The position numbers and the translations under genes are program-made. Positions 53,536 through 60,484 of a stretch of DNA of 64,000 bases are shown in pieces (the stretch's first letter is position 1; each line of letters starts with the position of its first letter). The stretch is from the NCBI GenBank assembly GCA_039964455.1, contig JBDVXK010000013.1, positions 510,274 through 574,273 on the forward strand, read 5' to 3'. The notes under the pieces are model-generated. The model made no database searches. It saw only the letters and a list, made by a program, of their open reading frames with translations, and was not told the origin of the DNA. This stretch comes from CALJFL01 sp039964455. GTDB lineage: Bacteria > Pseudomonadota > Gammaproteobacteria > Pseudomonadales > Halieaceae.

Positions 53536-55728
53536 GTGCAGGTCGCAGCAATACAGCAACAGGATCTGGTGATGGTGGGGGGCGGACATGCCCACGCTCT
53601 CGCCTTGCGTATGCTTGCCATGCGACCTGTTGCCGGCTTGCGTATCACGCTCATCTCGCCTAACAGCCACACACCTTACTCCGGGATGTTGCCCGGCCTG
53701 ATTGCCGGGCACTACACTTTTAAAGAAACGCATATCGATCTCGCGCGGCTGTGCCAATGGGCCGGCGTTCGGTTTATAGAGTGCGCTGTTACCGCGCTGA
53801 ACCCCGAAGAAAAGCGTCTTTCTCTGGCAGGGCGTCCGCCGCTGGCCTACGATTTGCTCAGCCTGGACATAGGTTCCCAGCCTGAACTGGATTCCGTGCC
53901 CGGTGCCCGCGAACATGCTCTCCCGATAAAGCCGGTTGCCGAGCTTTGGCAGACCTGGCAGCGCTGGACGGCACAGCTAAGCGGGCAGGAAGGGCAAGTG
54001 GCCGTTGTTGGCGGCGGTGCCGGCAGTGTGGAACTGGTGATGGCAATGGCCAATGCGCTGGCCGGTTCCAGCCTGGGTTTCGCACTCTATTGCGGTTCTG
54101 AGGACTTACTGCCCGGATACAACCGGCGCGCCAGGGCTCTGGTCAGTCGTGAACTGAAAAACCTTGGGATAGAAGTACATTGCAATGCCCGGGTGACCCG
54201 TGTCGATGCAGACAGCCTGCACTTTGAATCGGGCGCGCAGCCCGCGCACTATGACCGGCTGTTCTGGTGTACCGGCGCAGTGGCAGCGCCCTGGATAGCG
54301 GAGTCTGGCCTGGCTGTAGACGACAGGGGTTTTTTATTGCTGCGCGATACCCTGCAGACGCTGGACGACGACGCTGTATTTGCTGCCGGTGATGTGGCGG
54401 TGCAGCTTAACCATCCCAGGCCCAGGGCCGGCGTCTTTGCGGTCCGTCAGGCGCCGGTGCTGGCTAACAACCTGCGCAATCAGTTGTTGTCCCGACCACT
54501 TAAAGAACATCATCCGCAGCAGCGTTTCCTGTCCCTGCTGTCCTTGGGCGGCAAGCGGGCGGTGGCCGATAAACGGGGGCTAGCAGTCAGTGGTTCGTGG
54601 GTATGGCGGTGGAAGGATCGCATCGACAGGCGCTTTATGTCCTTGTTTGAAGACCTGCCGGTCATGCCTTCAGGATCAGGGACGGCATTGCCTGGCCAGG
54701 CCAGCGAGCAGGCGCCCTGCGGAGGTTGTGGTGCCAAAGTGGGTGGCGATAGCCTCAGAACCGCGCTCGTCTCTCTGTCTGAGCGTTATCCCCGGCATTG
54801 CCCAACATCGGTAACGGCAGATGATGCGGCGGTGGTTAGTTCCGGTGGCGCGGTTGTGCAGAGTGTCGATGTATTGAGAGCGATGCTTGCAGACTACTGG
54901 CTAATGGGCAGGATCGCCGCCAACCACGCGCTCAGCGATCTCTACGCGGTGGGATCGCAGCCGCTGTCGGCCCAGGCAATATTAACCCTGCCGTTTGCCA
55001 CTGAGGCCCTTCAGCAGAGAGATCTTGAGCAAATTCTGGCCGGTGCCCTGCATGAGTTCAGCGCTGTCGATTGTGTGTTGGTAGGTGGTCACAGCATGCA
55101 GGGTCCGGAGTTAAGTGTGGGCTTTGTCGTCAATGGCCGGCCTGCTGCCCACGAAGGTATCCCATTGCCCAAGCAGGGACTGAAACCTGGTGACAAGCTT
55201 GTGCTGTGCAAACCCCTTGGGGTGGGCGCGCTATTTGCCGCGCATATGCAGCTGCGGGCCGATGGCCGGGATATAAGCGCAGCTATTGAGCAAATGCTGA
55301 ACAGTAATCGTGTGGCGGGGGAATTGGCAGTGGCGCATGGCGCCAGCGCTGCCACGGATGTCACCGGCTTTGGCCTGGCAGCGCATCTCAGGGAAATGCT
55401 GGCTCCCGGGCAGGGCGCCCATTTACAGAGTGAACAAATTCCTTTGCTGGCGGGGGCAAAGACAGCGATAAACAGTGGTGTCTTGAGCACCATGCACGAA
55501 AGCAATCGTGTGGCGGCGGGTCGGGTGCACTTTGGCCCCGAAGTAGACCACGTGACGATGGAAGTTCTATTTGATCCACAGACTAGCGGTGGGCTGTTGA
55601 TTGGTATGCAAGAACCTGACGCCGAGGCCTTGTGCAGCGCACTGCGCTCAGCAGCTTATGCGCAGGCGGCAGTTATCGGCACGGTGACAGAAGATGCGGG
55701 AGAAGAGATCAATGTCGACAGACAATGA
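53536..55728 (+). CDS. selD: SelD fused to an N-terminal NADH-dehydrogenase-like flavoprotein
   Basis: A 730-residue fusion. Residues about 1-375 form a pyridine nucleotide-disulfide oxidoreductase (type II NADH dehydrogenase-like) with VMVGGGHAHALAL and AVVGGGAGSVELVMAMA. Residues about 390-730 form selenide, water dikinase with catalytic C398 and K401 in CGGCGAK, and an ATP-binding core including SVTADDAAVV. It makes selenophosphate from selenide and ATP. The flavin domain may deliver or reduce selenium; that is inference from the known fusion type. GTG start 3 bases after mnmH. Confidence 0.93.
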   Translation: MQVAAIQQQDLVMVGGGHAHALALRMLAMRPVAGLRITLISPNSHTPYSGMLPGLIAGHYTFKETHIDLARLCQWAGVRFIECAVTALNPEEKRLSLAGRPPLAYDLLSLDIGSQPELDSVPGAREHALPIKPVAELWQTWQRWTAQLSGQEGQVAVVGGGAGSVELVMAMANALAGSSLGFALYCGSEDLLPGYNRRARALVSRELKNLGIEVHCNARVTRVDADSLHFESGAQPAHYDRLFWCTGAVAAPWIAESGLAVDDRGFLLLRDTLQTLDDDAVFAAGDVAVQLNHPRPRAGVFAVRQAPVLANNLRNQLLSRPLKEHHPQQRFLSLLSLGGKRAVADKRGLAVSGSWVWRWKDRIDRRFMSLFEDLPVMPSGSGTALPGQASEQAPCGGCGAKVGGDSLRTALVSLSERYPRHCPTSVTADDAAVVSSGGAVVQSVDVLRAMLADYWLMGRIAANHALSDLYAVGSQPLSAQAILTLPFATEALQQRDLEQILAGALHEFSAVDCVLVGGHSMQGPELSVGFVVNGRPAAHEGIPLPKQGLKPGDKLVLCKPLGVGALFAAHMQLRADGRDISAAIEQMLNSNRVAGELAVAHGASAATDVTGFGLAAHLREMLAPGQGAHLQSEQIPLLAGAKTAINSGVLSTMHESNRVAAGRVHFGPEVDHVTMEVLFDPQTSGGLLIGMQEPDAEALCSALRSAAYAQAAVIGTVTEDAGEEINVDRQ

Positions 55729-55939
55729 AACAATCAAGCCAGGCCGTTACCGGCACTACAAGGGTGGCGAGTATCAGGTAACAGGGGTGGCCAGGCACTC
55801 GGAAAGTGACGAGTTGCTGGTGGTCTATACGCCATTGTATGGGGAGCGTGGTCTCTGGGTTCGACCGCTAACTATGTTTACCGAGCGCGTGACGCACGAG
55901 GGGCTGCAGCAGCCCCGCTTTGCGTTTGTGGAGGCCTGA
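55712..55939 (+). CDS. DUF1653 family protein
   Basis: A 75-residue protein. The DUF1653 pattern KPGRYRHYKGGEYQVTGVARHSE and YTPLYGERGLWVRPLTMFTE is clear. Function unknown; this small beta-rich domain occurs widely as a single-domain protein. I chose the ATG at 55712, preceded by GAGAAGAG, over the ATG at 55694. It overlaps the selD 3' end by 17 bases, so it is part of that operon, and converges with a GNAT gene 2 bases away. Confidence 0.87.
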   Translation: MSTDNETIKPGRYRHYKGGEYQVTGVARHSESDELLVVYTPLYGERGLWVRPLTMFTERVTHEGLQQPRFAFVEA

Positions 55940-55941
55940 AG

Positions 55942-56448
55942 TCAGTCAGAACTATTGGCGAATGCCTTTAGCGCGTTGCCACTGAGCCGATACCCGACCC
56001 ACTCGCTTTGGGCCTGTGCCCCAAAGGCCTCGTAGAATTTTATCGCCGGTTCGTTCCAGTCCAGCACGCTCCACTCAAAGCGGGCGCAGTCCTGCTCGCA
56101 GGCGACCTGCGCCAGTCGCCTGAGCAGGGCTTTGCCGGCGCCGCGACCGCGAAAAGCGGGTTCGACAAACAGGTCTTCCAGGTAAACGCCGCTTTTGCCA
56201 GTCCAGGTGGAAAAATTGTAGAAGTACAGCGCGAAACCGGCGGGCTGGCCATCAACTGAGCAGATCAGTGCATGGGCTCTTGGCGGTTGGTGGAACAACG
56301 CCTTGTCGATGTCTTCTGGTGTTGCCTTGGCTTGCTCCGGTGCTTTCTCATAGGTCGCCAGTCCCTTGATCAGATCGAGAATAAGGCCGATATCTTCCTG
56401 CTTGGCGGGCCTGATATGTACGCCATCCCTACTGCGGGATTCACTCAC
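55942..56448 (-). CDS. GNAT acetyltransferase (diamine acetyltransferase-like)
   Basis: 168 residues from a GTG at 56448 that overlaps the upstream membrane-protein gene as GTGA. The GNAT fold is evident: HIRPAKQEDIGLILDLIKGLATYE start, VYLEDLFVEPAFRGRGAGKALL as beta4 and acetyl-CoA loop, and WSVLDWNEPAIKFYEAFGA near the C-terminus. The layout resembles the spermidine/spermine N-acetyltransferase branch. The acceptor is not certain. A longer open reading to 56640 lies inside the neighbouring gene. It is last in a four-gene operon. Confidence 0.87.
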   Translation of the reverse strand: MSESRSRDGVHIRPAKQEDIGLILDLIKGLATYEKAPEQAKATPEDIDKALFHQPPRAHALICSVDGQPAGFALYFYNFSTWTGKSGVYLEDLFVEPAFRGRGAGKALLRRLAQVACEQDCARFEWSVLDWNEPAIKFYEAFGAQAQSEWVGYRLSGNALKAFANSSD

Positions 56449-57071
56449 GCTTGCTGACCCTCGTCTACGCGACTGTAGTTCAGTGTCTGAAGTTGGCGGT
56501 CGTGCACGCGCGCCAATAGCAGCAAGGCAAGTACGGCGCCCAGCAGCGCAAAGCCCATATCGGATTGCGTATCCCACTCGTAACCCTGGGTTCCCAGGAA
56601 TGCCTCGGACCCCGAGCCGGCGGCAACAGCTACCGCCCATTCGATTAATTCGTAGAATGCGCTAAAGGCAAGACAGAAGCAGACGATGAAGAAGTTTCGC
56701 CAGGCCGCCGCCGCAACCACCGCTTTGCGAATCAATATCTCGCGGGCGATGATCGCGGGCACGAAGCCCTGCATGAAATGGCCCAGCTTGTCGTAATTAT
56801 TGCGTTCGAAACCCAGTACGGGTTTCAGATAATCGAAGAGGGGGACTTCGGCATAGGTGTAATGCCCGCCGACAATCAGCACTACGCAGTGCAGCAGGAT
56901 AAGGAAGTACAGCAGTGGCGTAAGCCTGAAACTGTTGTAGGTGAACGCCAGAACGATAAGCCCCAGCACGGCCGGTGCCACCTCCAGCGCCCAGGTGAAG
57001 TAGTCTTTTGGATTCACAGCCGACCACGCCAAAACGGTCAGGAAGATCAACAGCCACAAAGTTTTCATCAT
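56445..57071 (-). CDS. DUF2238 integral membrane protein
   Basis: 208 residues from the ATG at 57071 (MMKTLWLLIFLTVLAWSA). About six membrane segments. The DUF2238 hallmarks NNYDKLGHFMQGFVPAI, FYELIEWAV and GTQGYEWDTQSDM are present; the conserved His, Glu and Asp in the membrane suggest a metal or lipid site, though function is unknown. It overlaps the genes on both sides by four bases (ATGA and GTGA). An earlier in-frame start at 57098 would add 9 residues. Confidence 0.85.
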   Translation of the reverse strand: MMKTLWLLIFLTVLAWSAVNPKDYFTWALEVAPAVLGLIVLAFTYNSFRLTPLLYFLILLHCVVLIVGGHYTYAEVPLFDYLKPVLGFERNNYDKLGHFMQGFVPAIIAREILIRKAVVAAAAWRNFFIVCFCLAFSAFYELIEWAVAVAAGSGSEAFLGTQGYEWDTQSDMGFALLGAVLALLLLARVHDRQLQTLNYSRVDEGQQA

Positions 57072-57466
57072 TCCCCGGTTCCTCGCACTCGCGACCATAG
57101 TTCGCTTATAAGCATCAGTGACACAGTACCGAAAGCCAGGAACAGGCTTAATCGGGTGATAGGCCTTTCAAGGCTGCCAGAGGCGGGTTCGATGAAGAAC
57201 GCAACCGCGAACAAAAAAGGCAGCGCCATAAGCGCCACAGAGCATGACATCTGCAAGACGTTTGCAGGCCCCGCTGGCTTCATGAAAAAGCCCGCTGCGA
57301 TATTGCAGGCGCACACTAGCAGCAGATAGATGTGGTTGGAGCGGTACAACATGCGCTCTGTGTCGGGCAGTTCCGGAACGCCAGCAAACCTCTCCATGTA
57401 CTGTCCCGTCAAGACGAAAAGCAATAGCCCCGCAGCGCCTATGGCCAGGTGCAGTGTGCGTATCAA
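57068..57466 (-). CDS. Small membrane protein of unknown function
   Basis: A 132-residue protein with four predicted membrane helices: IGAAGLLLFVLTGQYM, NHIYLLLVCACNIAAGFFM, CSVALMALPFLFAVAFFIE and LSLFLAFGTVSLMLISELW. I do not recognise a family. It lies between an ion-channel gene and a DUF2238 gene with four-base overlaps at both ends, so it is surely expressed with them. ATG at 57466. It may be an accessory to the channel, an inference from context. Confidence 0.75.
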   Translation of the reverse strand: MIRTLHLAIGAAGLLLFVLTGQYMERFAGVPELPDTERMLYRSNHIYLLLVCACNIAAGFFMKPAGPANVLQMSCSVALMALPFLFAVAFFIEPASGSLERPITRLSLFLAFGTVSLMLISELWSRVRGTGE

Positions 57467-57888
57467 TCTGAGTCCCAGTAGCGTGTCATTTCCAGATAGA
57501 GGAAAGATGCCGTCCAGGTGATAAGTACCAGCCCCGTTAATGACTCCAGGCCAGTGAGAAAGCGCAGATCGCCAAAAGGCTCGATATCGCCCGTGCCCAG
57601 TGTTGTGTAGCTGGTAAATGAGAAGTAGACAAAGTCCAGAAGCTCGCCGGTAAAGTTGCCTTCCAGGTGCCCCCAGCCTTCAGCGTGATGCATGAAGTAG
57701 AAGGAGATCGCGAAGATCCAGACTTCGATGGCGTGGGCACTCAATGCCCCAAAGACACCCAGAACGATGCGGAATCGGTGTCTTACACGCATGCGCGGCA
57801 TGAGGATGGTGAAACGGTAGAGGAATTCGTAATGAATCATTACCGTCAGCGCAATCACCAGGCTGTTCACCAGGAAAACCCAAAACAC
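57463..57888 (-). CDS. Two-pore-domain-type ion channel (Ion_trans_2)
   Basis: A 141-residue membrane protein with three or four hydrophobic segments. The pore region YFSFTSYTTLGTGDIEPFG (about 90-108) resembles a potassium-channel P-loop, but the selectivity filter reads TLGTGD instead of the usual TVGYGD. Likely forms a tetramer in the inner membrane; ion selectivity is uncertain. First gene in a tightly overlapped four-gene operon with a small membrane protein, DUF2238 and GNAT. ATG at 57888. Confidence 0.82.
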   Translation of the reverse strand: MFWVFLVNSLVIALTVMIHYEFLYRFTILMPRMRVRHRFRIVLGVFGALSAHAIEVWIFAISFYFMHHAEGWGHLEGNFTGELLDFVYFSFTSYTTLGTGDIEPFGDLRFLTGLESLTGLVLITWTASFLYLEMTRYWDSD

Positions 57889-57998
57889 CTGTAGCGACCC
57901 TCGTTTAATTTGGATCTACTTTACCGTGTTGCCGCGCATTACGCATCGCTGGGATCGAGTCGGCCGGCGCTCCGGGGACGACACTTGTGTCGGCCCAT

Positions 57999-58025
57999 AA
58001 AAAAGCCCCGCTTGTTGGCGGGGCT
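57999..58025 (-). terminator. Intrinsic terminator, third repeat copy
   Basis: AGCCCCG at 58004-58010 pairs with CGGGGCT at 58019-58025 with an 8-base loop, and a run of six T follows on the minus strand (57999-58004). It lies 204 bases beyond the tRNA-proximal copy. Confidence 0.88.
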
Positions 58026-58100
58026 CTTTATCTGAATATGGTGCCCGGAGACAGAATCGAACCGGCCGGCGCTCCGGGGACGACACCTGTGTCGGCCCAC

Positions 58101-58127
58101 AAAAAAGCCCCGCGGGTTGACGGGGCT
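58101..58127 (-). terminator. Intrinsic terminator, second repeat copy
   Basis: AGCCCCG at 58106-58112 pairs with CGGGGCT at 58121-58127, followed on the minus strand by six T. Placed exactly 102 bases beyond the first copy. Confidence 0.88.
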
Positions 58128-58202
58128 CTTTATCTGAATATGGTGCCCGGAGACAGAATGGAACCGGCCGGCGCCCCGGGGACGACACTTGTGTCGGCCC
58201 AT

Positions 58203-58229
58203 AAAAAAGCCCCGCATGTTGCCGGGGCT
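58203..58229 (-). terminator. Intrinsic terminator of tRNA-Phe (first repeat copy)
   Basis: AGCCCCG at 58208-58214 and CGGGGCT at 58223-58229 form a 7-bp GC-rich stem with an 8-base loop, followed on the minus strand by six T (58203-58208). It ends about 40 bases past the tRNA CCA. A T-rich flank on the other side could also serve plus-strand transcription. Confidence 0.92.
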
Positions 58230-58242
58230 CTTTATTTGGATA

Positions 58243-58318
58243 TGGTGCCCGGAGACAGAATCGAACTGCCGACACGGGGATTTTCAATCCCCTGCTCTAC
58301 CGACTGAGCTATCCGGGC
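58243..58318 (-). tRNA. tRNA-Phe (GAA)
   Basis: 76 bases including an encoded CCA. Acceptor stem GCCCGGA (58318-58312) pairs with TCCGGGC at the 3' side. The D-arm AGCTCAGTCGGTAGAGC, the anticodon stem-loop with GAA at 58285-58283 (position 34), and the T-arm with GTTCGATTC are all standard. It has its own strong promoter and a terminator about 15 bases downstream, so it is a single-gene unit. Its last 24 bases are repeated twice more in the downstream 102-bp array. Confidence 0.98.
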
Positions 58319-58344
58319 GTGGTCGCCTGAGGCGAAGGGGGCGT

Positions 58345-58373
58345 ATTAAAACCGCAGAGGGGGTGAGAGTCAA
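58345..58373 (-). promoter_or_regulatory. Sigma-70 promoter of tRNA-Phe
   Basis: On the minus strand TTGACT (58373-58368) and TTTAAT (58350-58345) each match 5 of 6 consensus bases with a 17-base spacer. The -10 is followed by a GC-rich ACGCCCCC discriminator, typical of stringently controlled stable-RNA promoters. Transcription would start about 20 bases before the tRNA 5' end. Confidence 0.83.
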
Positions 58374-58381
58374 GCCTGCTA

Positions 58382-58654
58382 CTAGGCTGAAGGGGGCACG
58401 TAACCCTCGGCTTGATCGTAGTCTTCACCGGCCAGGAACTTGCCCATTTCCTCCTGTAGATACTTTCGCGCTTCCGGATCAACCAGACTGAGGTGCTTTT
58501 CGTTAATCAGCATGGTCTGGTGTGCCTGCCAGTCTTGCCAGGCCTGTCTGGAAACGCTGTCGAATATGTCCTGGCCCTTGGGCCCCGGGAAGGGGGGTGC
58601 ATCCAGACCCTCCAGTTCCTTCTGGTATTTTTTACACATCACCATACGTGTCAT
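58382..58654 (-). CDS. yggX: Fe(II)-trafficking / oxidative damage protection protein YggX
   Basis: A 90-residue protein, the family length. It starts MTRMVMCKKYQKELEGL and carries PPFPGPKGQDIFDSVSRQAW and the conserved Cys7. In enteric bacteria YggX protects iron-sulfur clusters and is linked to iron handling. It lies 25 bases downstream of mutY on the same strand, the classical mutY-yggX arrangement, which is apt because MutY carries an iron-sulfur cluster. The tRNA-Phe promoter begins just past its stop. Confidence 0.95.
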   Translation of the reverse strand: MTRMVMCKKYQKELEGLDAPPFPGPKGQDIFDSVSRQAWQDWQAHQTMLINEKHLSLVDPEARKYLQEEMGKFLAGEDYDQAEGYVPPSA

Positions 58655-58679
58655 AAGGCTACTCCGATAATTTTGCGGC

Positions 58680-59729
58680 TTAGGCCAGCGTTGCCAGTAG
58701 ATTGACCACTGGCGCCGCCAGCCCGACCTGCGGCGGCTGGCGAAGGTTATACCAGAGCCATCGGTCGCTGGCCATTACTGACAGTGGCTCGCTATCAAGA
58801 TCAGCCAGTACCGGGCTGATCTCCAGATGATAGTGACTAAAGGTGTGGCGAAAACCCGGCGTCTGTTCCAATGACGCGGGCTGGGTGTGGCAGTTGTCCA
58901 GGCACCAGTTGTCGGCCTCTGCAGCACCGCCGATTTCAGGGAAGCACCACAAGCCGCCCCAGATACCCTGCTGAGGACGCTTTTCCAGCAGTACCTCTCC
59001 CGCTTTCGAGCGAACCATCAGGAAAGTGGTTTCCCGTACCGGTAGTGTCTTGCGTGGTTTTTTGCCGGGATAGAGCGTGGGTTCTCCCGAGGCATGGCCT
59101 TTGCAATCCCGAGCCAGCGGGCAGCGTTGGCATGCCGGAGCACTGCGGGTGCAGACTGTCGCGCCTAGGTCCATCATCGCCTGGGTATAGTCAGCAAAGC
59201 GGGAGTGCGGGGTGTGGCCCTCGGCGATTTGCCAGAGTTCATTATGCACAGCAGTTTTTCCAGGCCAGCCAGCAACCGTGTGATAACGGGCCAGAACCCG
59301 CTTCACGTTGCCATCCAGGATGGCGGCCCGCTGGCCACCGGCAATGCTGGCGATGGCGCCGGCCGTGGAGCGCCCCACCCCGGGCAATTCGCAGAGAGCC
59401 TCCACACTCTCGGGGAAACGACCATCAAGCTTTGTTGCGACCTTGATTGCCGTCTTGTGAAGATTTCTGGCCCGGGCATAGTAGCCAAGGCCGGTCCAGA
59501 GATGCAGCACCTCGTCCTGCGGCGCCTGGGCCAGCGACTCTACGGTGGGAAATCGATCCATGAAGGTCGTGAAGTAGGGGATTACGGTTTTGACCTGTGT
59601 CTGCTGCAACATGATCTCCGACACCCAGACCCGATAGGGCGAGATATCGAGCTGCCATGGCAGATCATGGCGGCCGTGTTGGTCGAACCAATCCAGAACC
59701 TGGGTGGCTAATGTGGGCTTTCTGGTCAT
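58680..59729 (-). CDS. mutY: A/G-specific adenine DNA glycosylase
   Basis: Removes adenine mispaired with 8-oxoguanine. 349 residues from the ATG at 59729 (MTRKPTLATQVLDWFDQHGR), matching E. coli MutY (350). The helix-hairpin-helix region LPGVGRSTAGAIAS and the catalytic Asp in LDGNVKRVLARY are present, as is Glu in EIMLQQTQV. The iron-sulfur ligands CTRSAPACQRCPLARDC have the exact C-x6-C-x2-C-x5-C spacing. The C-terminal Nudix-like domain (about 225-349) recognises 8-oxoG. A start at 59783 would add 18 residues. Confidence 0.97.
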   Translation of the reverse strand: MTRKPTLATQVLDWFDQHGRHDLPWQLDISPYRVWVSEIMLQQTQVKTVIPYFTTFMDRFPTVESLAQAPQDEVLHLWTGLGYYARARNLHKTAIKVATKLDGRFPESVEALCELPGVGRSTAGAIASIAGGQRAAILDGNVKRVLARYHTVAGWPGKTAVHNELWQIAEGHTPHSRFADYTQAMMDLGATVCTRSAPACQRCPLARDCKGHASGEPTLYPGKKPRKTLPVRETTFLMVRSKAGEVLLEKRPQQGIWGGLWCFPEIGGAAEADNWCLDNCHTQPASLEQTPGFRHTFSHYHLEISPVLADLDSEPLSVMASDRWLWYNLRQPPQVGLAAPVVNLLATLA

Positions 59730-59813
59730 CGATGCTGTTGCCGCCAGTAAATCAGGGATCAAGGGTAATTTTGTTGCTGCCAAACCGCCAGTGAATTTGC
59801 AGGGCGTTTCTTT

Positions 59814-59849
59814 TATAATGGCGCGTTTTTTCGGGGTTAATGATCCCCG
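59814..59849 (+). promoter_or_regulatory. -10 element and leader hairpin before hisB
   Basis: A perfect TATAAT lies at 59814-59819; the matching -35 position has no good hexamer. Shortly downstream, CGGGG (59832-59836) and CCCCG (59845-59849) form a short hairpin with an 8-base loop in the leader. No run of His codons is seen, so classical his attenuation is not supported. Confidence 0.4.
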
Positions 59850-59881
59850 TTTGTCCTTCAGGGCAACGATAGGAGACCGCC

Positions 59882-60475
59882 ATGGCGGAGCGTAAAGCCA
59901 CAGTCAGTCGTAACACGCTGGAAACCCAGATCACCGTCACGGTGAATCTGGATGGATCCGGCCAATCCGATTTTTCTACCGGTGTGCCTTTTCTGGAGCA
60001 CATGCTGGACCAGATCGCCCGCCACGGGATGATGGACCTGGCGATTGAAGCCAAGGGTGATCTGCACATCGATGACCACCACACTGTGGAGGATATCGGC
60101 ATTACCCTTGGGCAGGCGATGGCCGAGGCAGTTGGCGACAAGAAAGGCATCATGCGTTACGGCCATGCCTACGTGCCTCTGGACGAAGCGCTGTCCCGTG
60201 TTGTCGTTGATTTCTCGGGCCGTCCCGGTCTGGAGTTTAACGTGCCCTTTACCCGGTCCAGTGTCGGGGGCTTTGATGTGGACCTGTTTCACGAGTTTTT
60301 CCAGGGCTTTATCAATCACGCCCTGGTTACCCTCCACGTGGATAACCTCAAGGGTGAGAACACTCACCACCAGGCCGAGACGGTATTCAAGGCCTTTGGC
60401 CGTGCTGTGCGTATGGCTTTGTCGCCGGACCTCGCAATGGCGGGCATCACCCCTTCTACCAAGGGCGTGCTATAG
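59882..60475 (+). CDS. hisB: Imidazoleglycerol-phosphate dehydratase
   Basis: Seventh step of histidine synthesis, dehydrating IGP to imidazole-acetol phosphate. 197 residues, the monofunctional form without the N-terminal phosphatase found in enteric HisB. The two metal-binding repeats DDHHTVEDIGITLG (about 61-74) and ENTHHQAETVFKAFG (about 160-174) are present, and FLEHMLDQIARHG is conserved. ATG after AGGAG. It heads hisB-hisH-hisA-hisF, divergent from mutY. Confidence 0.97.
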   Translation: MAERKATVSRNTLETQITVTVNLDGSGQSDFSTGVPFLEHMLDQIARHGMMDLAIEAKGDLHIDDHHTVEDIGITLGQAMAEAVGDKKGIMRYGHAYVPLDEALSRVVVDFSGRPGLEFNVPFTRSSVGGFDVDLFHEFFQGFINHALVTLHVDNLKGENTHHQAETVFKAFGRAVRMALSPDLAMAGITPSTKGVL

Positions 60476-60484
60476 GCAACTGAC

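Larger units (their letters stand above)
57961..58266 (-). repeat. Three 102-bp tandem repeats carrying tRNA-Phe 3' ends and terminators
   Basis: Three head-to-tail units with a period of exactly 102 bases: 58266-58165, 58164-58063 and 58062-57961 on the minus strand. Each unit begins with the last 24 bases of tRNA-Phe including CCA; the first copy is the real tRNA end, and the other two (58141-58164, 58039-58062) are detached tails. Each then has a hairpin-T6 terminator and a second palindrome, CGACAC/GTGTCG. A degenerate start of a fourth tail (about 57952-57960) follows. The layout parallels the rtT repeats behind E. coli tyrT. Copies differ by only a few bases. Confidence 0.92.

Noticed and set aside
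57916..58287. 123-codon minus-strand reading frame with repeats
   Set aside because: Same cause: the 102-bp unit keeps frame. It reads through the tRNA and three strong terminators and has no ribosome site.
57987..58307. 106-codon plus-strand reading frame with 34-residue repeats
   Set aside because: It is produced by the 102-bp repeat period (a multiple of three) and runs across terminators and tRNA-Phe in antisense.
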